Positions 5,619 to 6,352 of a stretch of DNA of 6,352 bases are shown here, piece after piece. Position numbers and translations under genes: made by a program. The stretch covers positions 1-6,352 of the forward strand of contig QMMZ01000125.1 in assembly GCA_003647525.1 (NCBI GenBank). The letters are read 5' to 3'. This DNA comes from Deltaproteobacteria bacterium (GTDB lineage: Bacteria; Desulfobacterota; Desulfobacteria; Desulfobacterales; ETH-SRB1). The notes below the pieces were generated by a model, which was not told where the DNA came from, searched no databases, and worked only from the letters and a program-made list of their open reading frames with translations. Position 1 is the first letter of the stretch; each line of letters starts with the position of its first letter.

Positions 5619-6352
5619 TTACTGTTTCAGTTTTCTTACTGTAAAATCATCATCAGAAAGCCCCTGATCATATATCACATCAGACATAAGCATTTTTGTC
5701 TTGTGCTTTTTCTTTAGATCTGTCATGAAAATCTCTTCTGCATTCCAGTATGGTTCAATTTTTTTGAACTTGTAAGAAGCTTCCTTTATTTTCTTCTTTC
5801 CTTTATCATAATATTCCATTAATACAGGATAAAAGTATTCTTTATGAATTTTTACTATAAGCTTATAATAGGCTGATTTGGGAGATTTGGGAGTTAATTC
5901 CAGAACATAAACATCCCCTTCGGTTTCAAGCATTTTGGTAGTATATTTTTCAGAATATGGTTTTGCTTCCATGTCATCATAAGAAAAATCTGTTCCGGCA
6001 AAATTTTGGCTTTTTACTGAAGATGATATCCTTCTTTCCTTGCCAAATGCCGGCATATACAAATACATCACATCGTTAGGCAACGATAAAACAGCAATTC
6101 CTGCCTGGGATGAAGGTGCAGTAAATCTAAAAATGCGTTTATCATTTCCTTTTTGAATTACATTTGATTCACGAGTTTTTTCTTTTCCTGCTTTGTCGAT
6201 TAAAACAATTTTTGTTTTACTAGTCATATCTTTTGGAGAATACATGACATCATCCATTTTCTTTAATATGGTATTCGCATCCTGTGCGTTTGCACTTATC
6301 ATTCCTCCTACAAGAAGAAATGCACTTACTATTGTTAATTTCAATTTTTTCA
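5619..6352 (-). CDS. Periplasmic LolA-like outer-membrane lipoprotein-sorting family protein
   Basis: This is a LolA-fold exported protein of the group annotated as outer membrane lipoprotein-sorting protein. A TTG at 6344 could be read as a start, but the frame continues to the edge as nTG-AAA-AAA-TTG. The true start is almost certainly an ATG whose A is base 6353, giving a 244-residue protein beginning MKKLKLTIVS with a signal peptide ending in ANAQ (21-24). The family hallmark is clear: YLYMPAFGKERRISSS (97-112), then F118-A-G-T-D-F-S-Y-D-D-M (118-128). A C-terminal region with MSDVIYDQGLSDDDFTVRKL (223-242) is also typical. LolA-fold proteins bind acyl chains in a hydrophobic half-barrel; this branch is commonly found beside RND (MMPL) exporters rather than acting as the housekeeping LolA. 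There is no lipobox Cys, so it should be soluble in the periplasm. It is the first minus-strand gene visible; the stop is one base from the patatin start. Confidence 0.88.
   Translation of the reverse strand, partial: KKLKLTIVSAFLLVGGMISANAQDANTILKKMDDVMYSPKDMTSKTKIVLIDKAGKEKTRESNVIQKGNDKRIFRFTAPSSQAGIAVLSLPNDVMYLYMPAFGKERRISSSVKSQNFAGTDFSYDDMEAKPYSEKYTTKMLETEGDVYVLELTPKSPKSAYYKLIVKIHKEYFYPVLMEYYDKGKKKIKEASYKFKKIEPYWNAEEIFMTDLKKKHKTKMLMSDVIYDQGLSDDDFTVRKLKQ

Noticed and set aside
6342..6344. TTG as start codon of the LolA-like gene
   Set aside because: The frame continues upstream as Lys-Lys and then ?TG at the window edge, which gives the standard MKK signal-peptide start one base outside the window.

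Overview
The window looks like a fragment of a Bacteroidota chromosome. The reasons are the AT-rich coding sequence, the near absence of Shine-Dalgarno motifs, signal peptides ending in Ala-Gln or Ser-Gln just before the mature protein, and two adjacent DUF4252-type proteins, a family found mainly in this phylum. I cannot assign a genus. There are no tRNA or rRNA genes, CRISPR arrays, transposases or long repeats. Nearly every base is coding.

Left half (1-2603, plus strand): four genes are chained by overlaps of 26, 26 and 8 bases. They are a 5'-truncated DUF4252-type protein, a second small exported DUF4252-like protein, an ABC transporter ATPase of the BcrA/lantibiotic-immunity type, and its six-helix ABC-2 permease. 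They are probably one transcript that makes a two-component exporter together with two small envelope proteins of unknown function.

A 59-base gap (2604-2662) separates this convergently from the right half (2663-6352, minus strand). Reading in the direction of transcription, from right to left, the right half encodes a periplasmic LolA-fold carrier-like protein, whose start codon lacks only its first base at the window edge. Next come a cytoplasmic patatin-like lipid acyl hydrolase, a family 2 glycosyltransferase of the DPM1/GpgS-like type, and an outer-membrane beta-barrel resembling DUF1302-type proteins. Junctions are 1 base, a 4-base ATGA overlap, and 1 base, so this is a tight operon. 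Its promoter and possibly more genes lie beyond the right edge.

Two points stand out. First, the glycosyltransferase reading frame is broken by one in-frame TAA at 4425-4427, with homologous sequence continuing in the same frame on both sides. This could be a recent nonsense mutation, a sequencing error, or a gene split into two translated parts. Second, the combination of lipid carrier, lipase, glycosyltransferase and outer-membrane barrel suggests an envelope lipid or glycolipid processing and transport module. The individual families are known, but the combined function is my inference. In LolA-like/barrel loci of this kind an RND (MMPL-type) exporter is often nearby; none is visible here, and the natural place to look is past the right edge.
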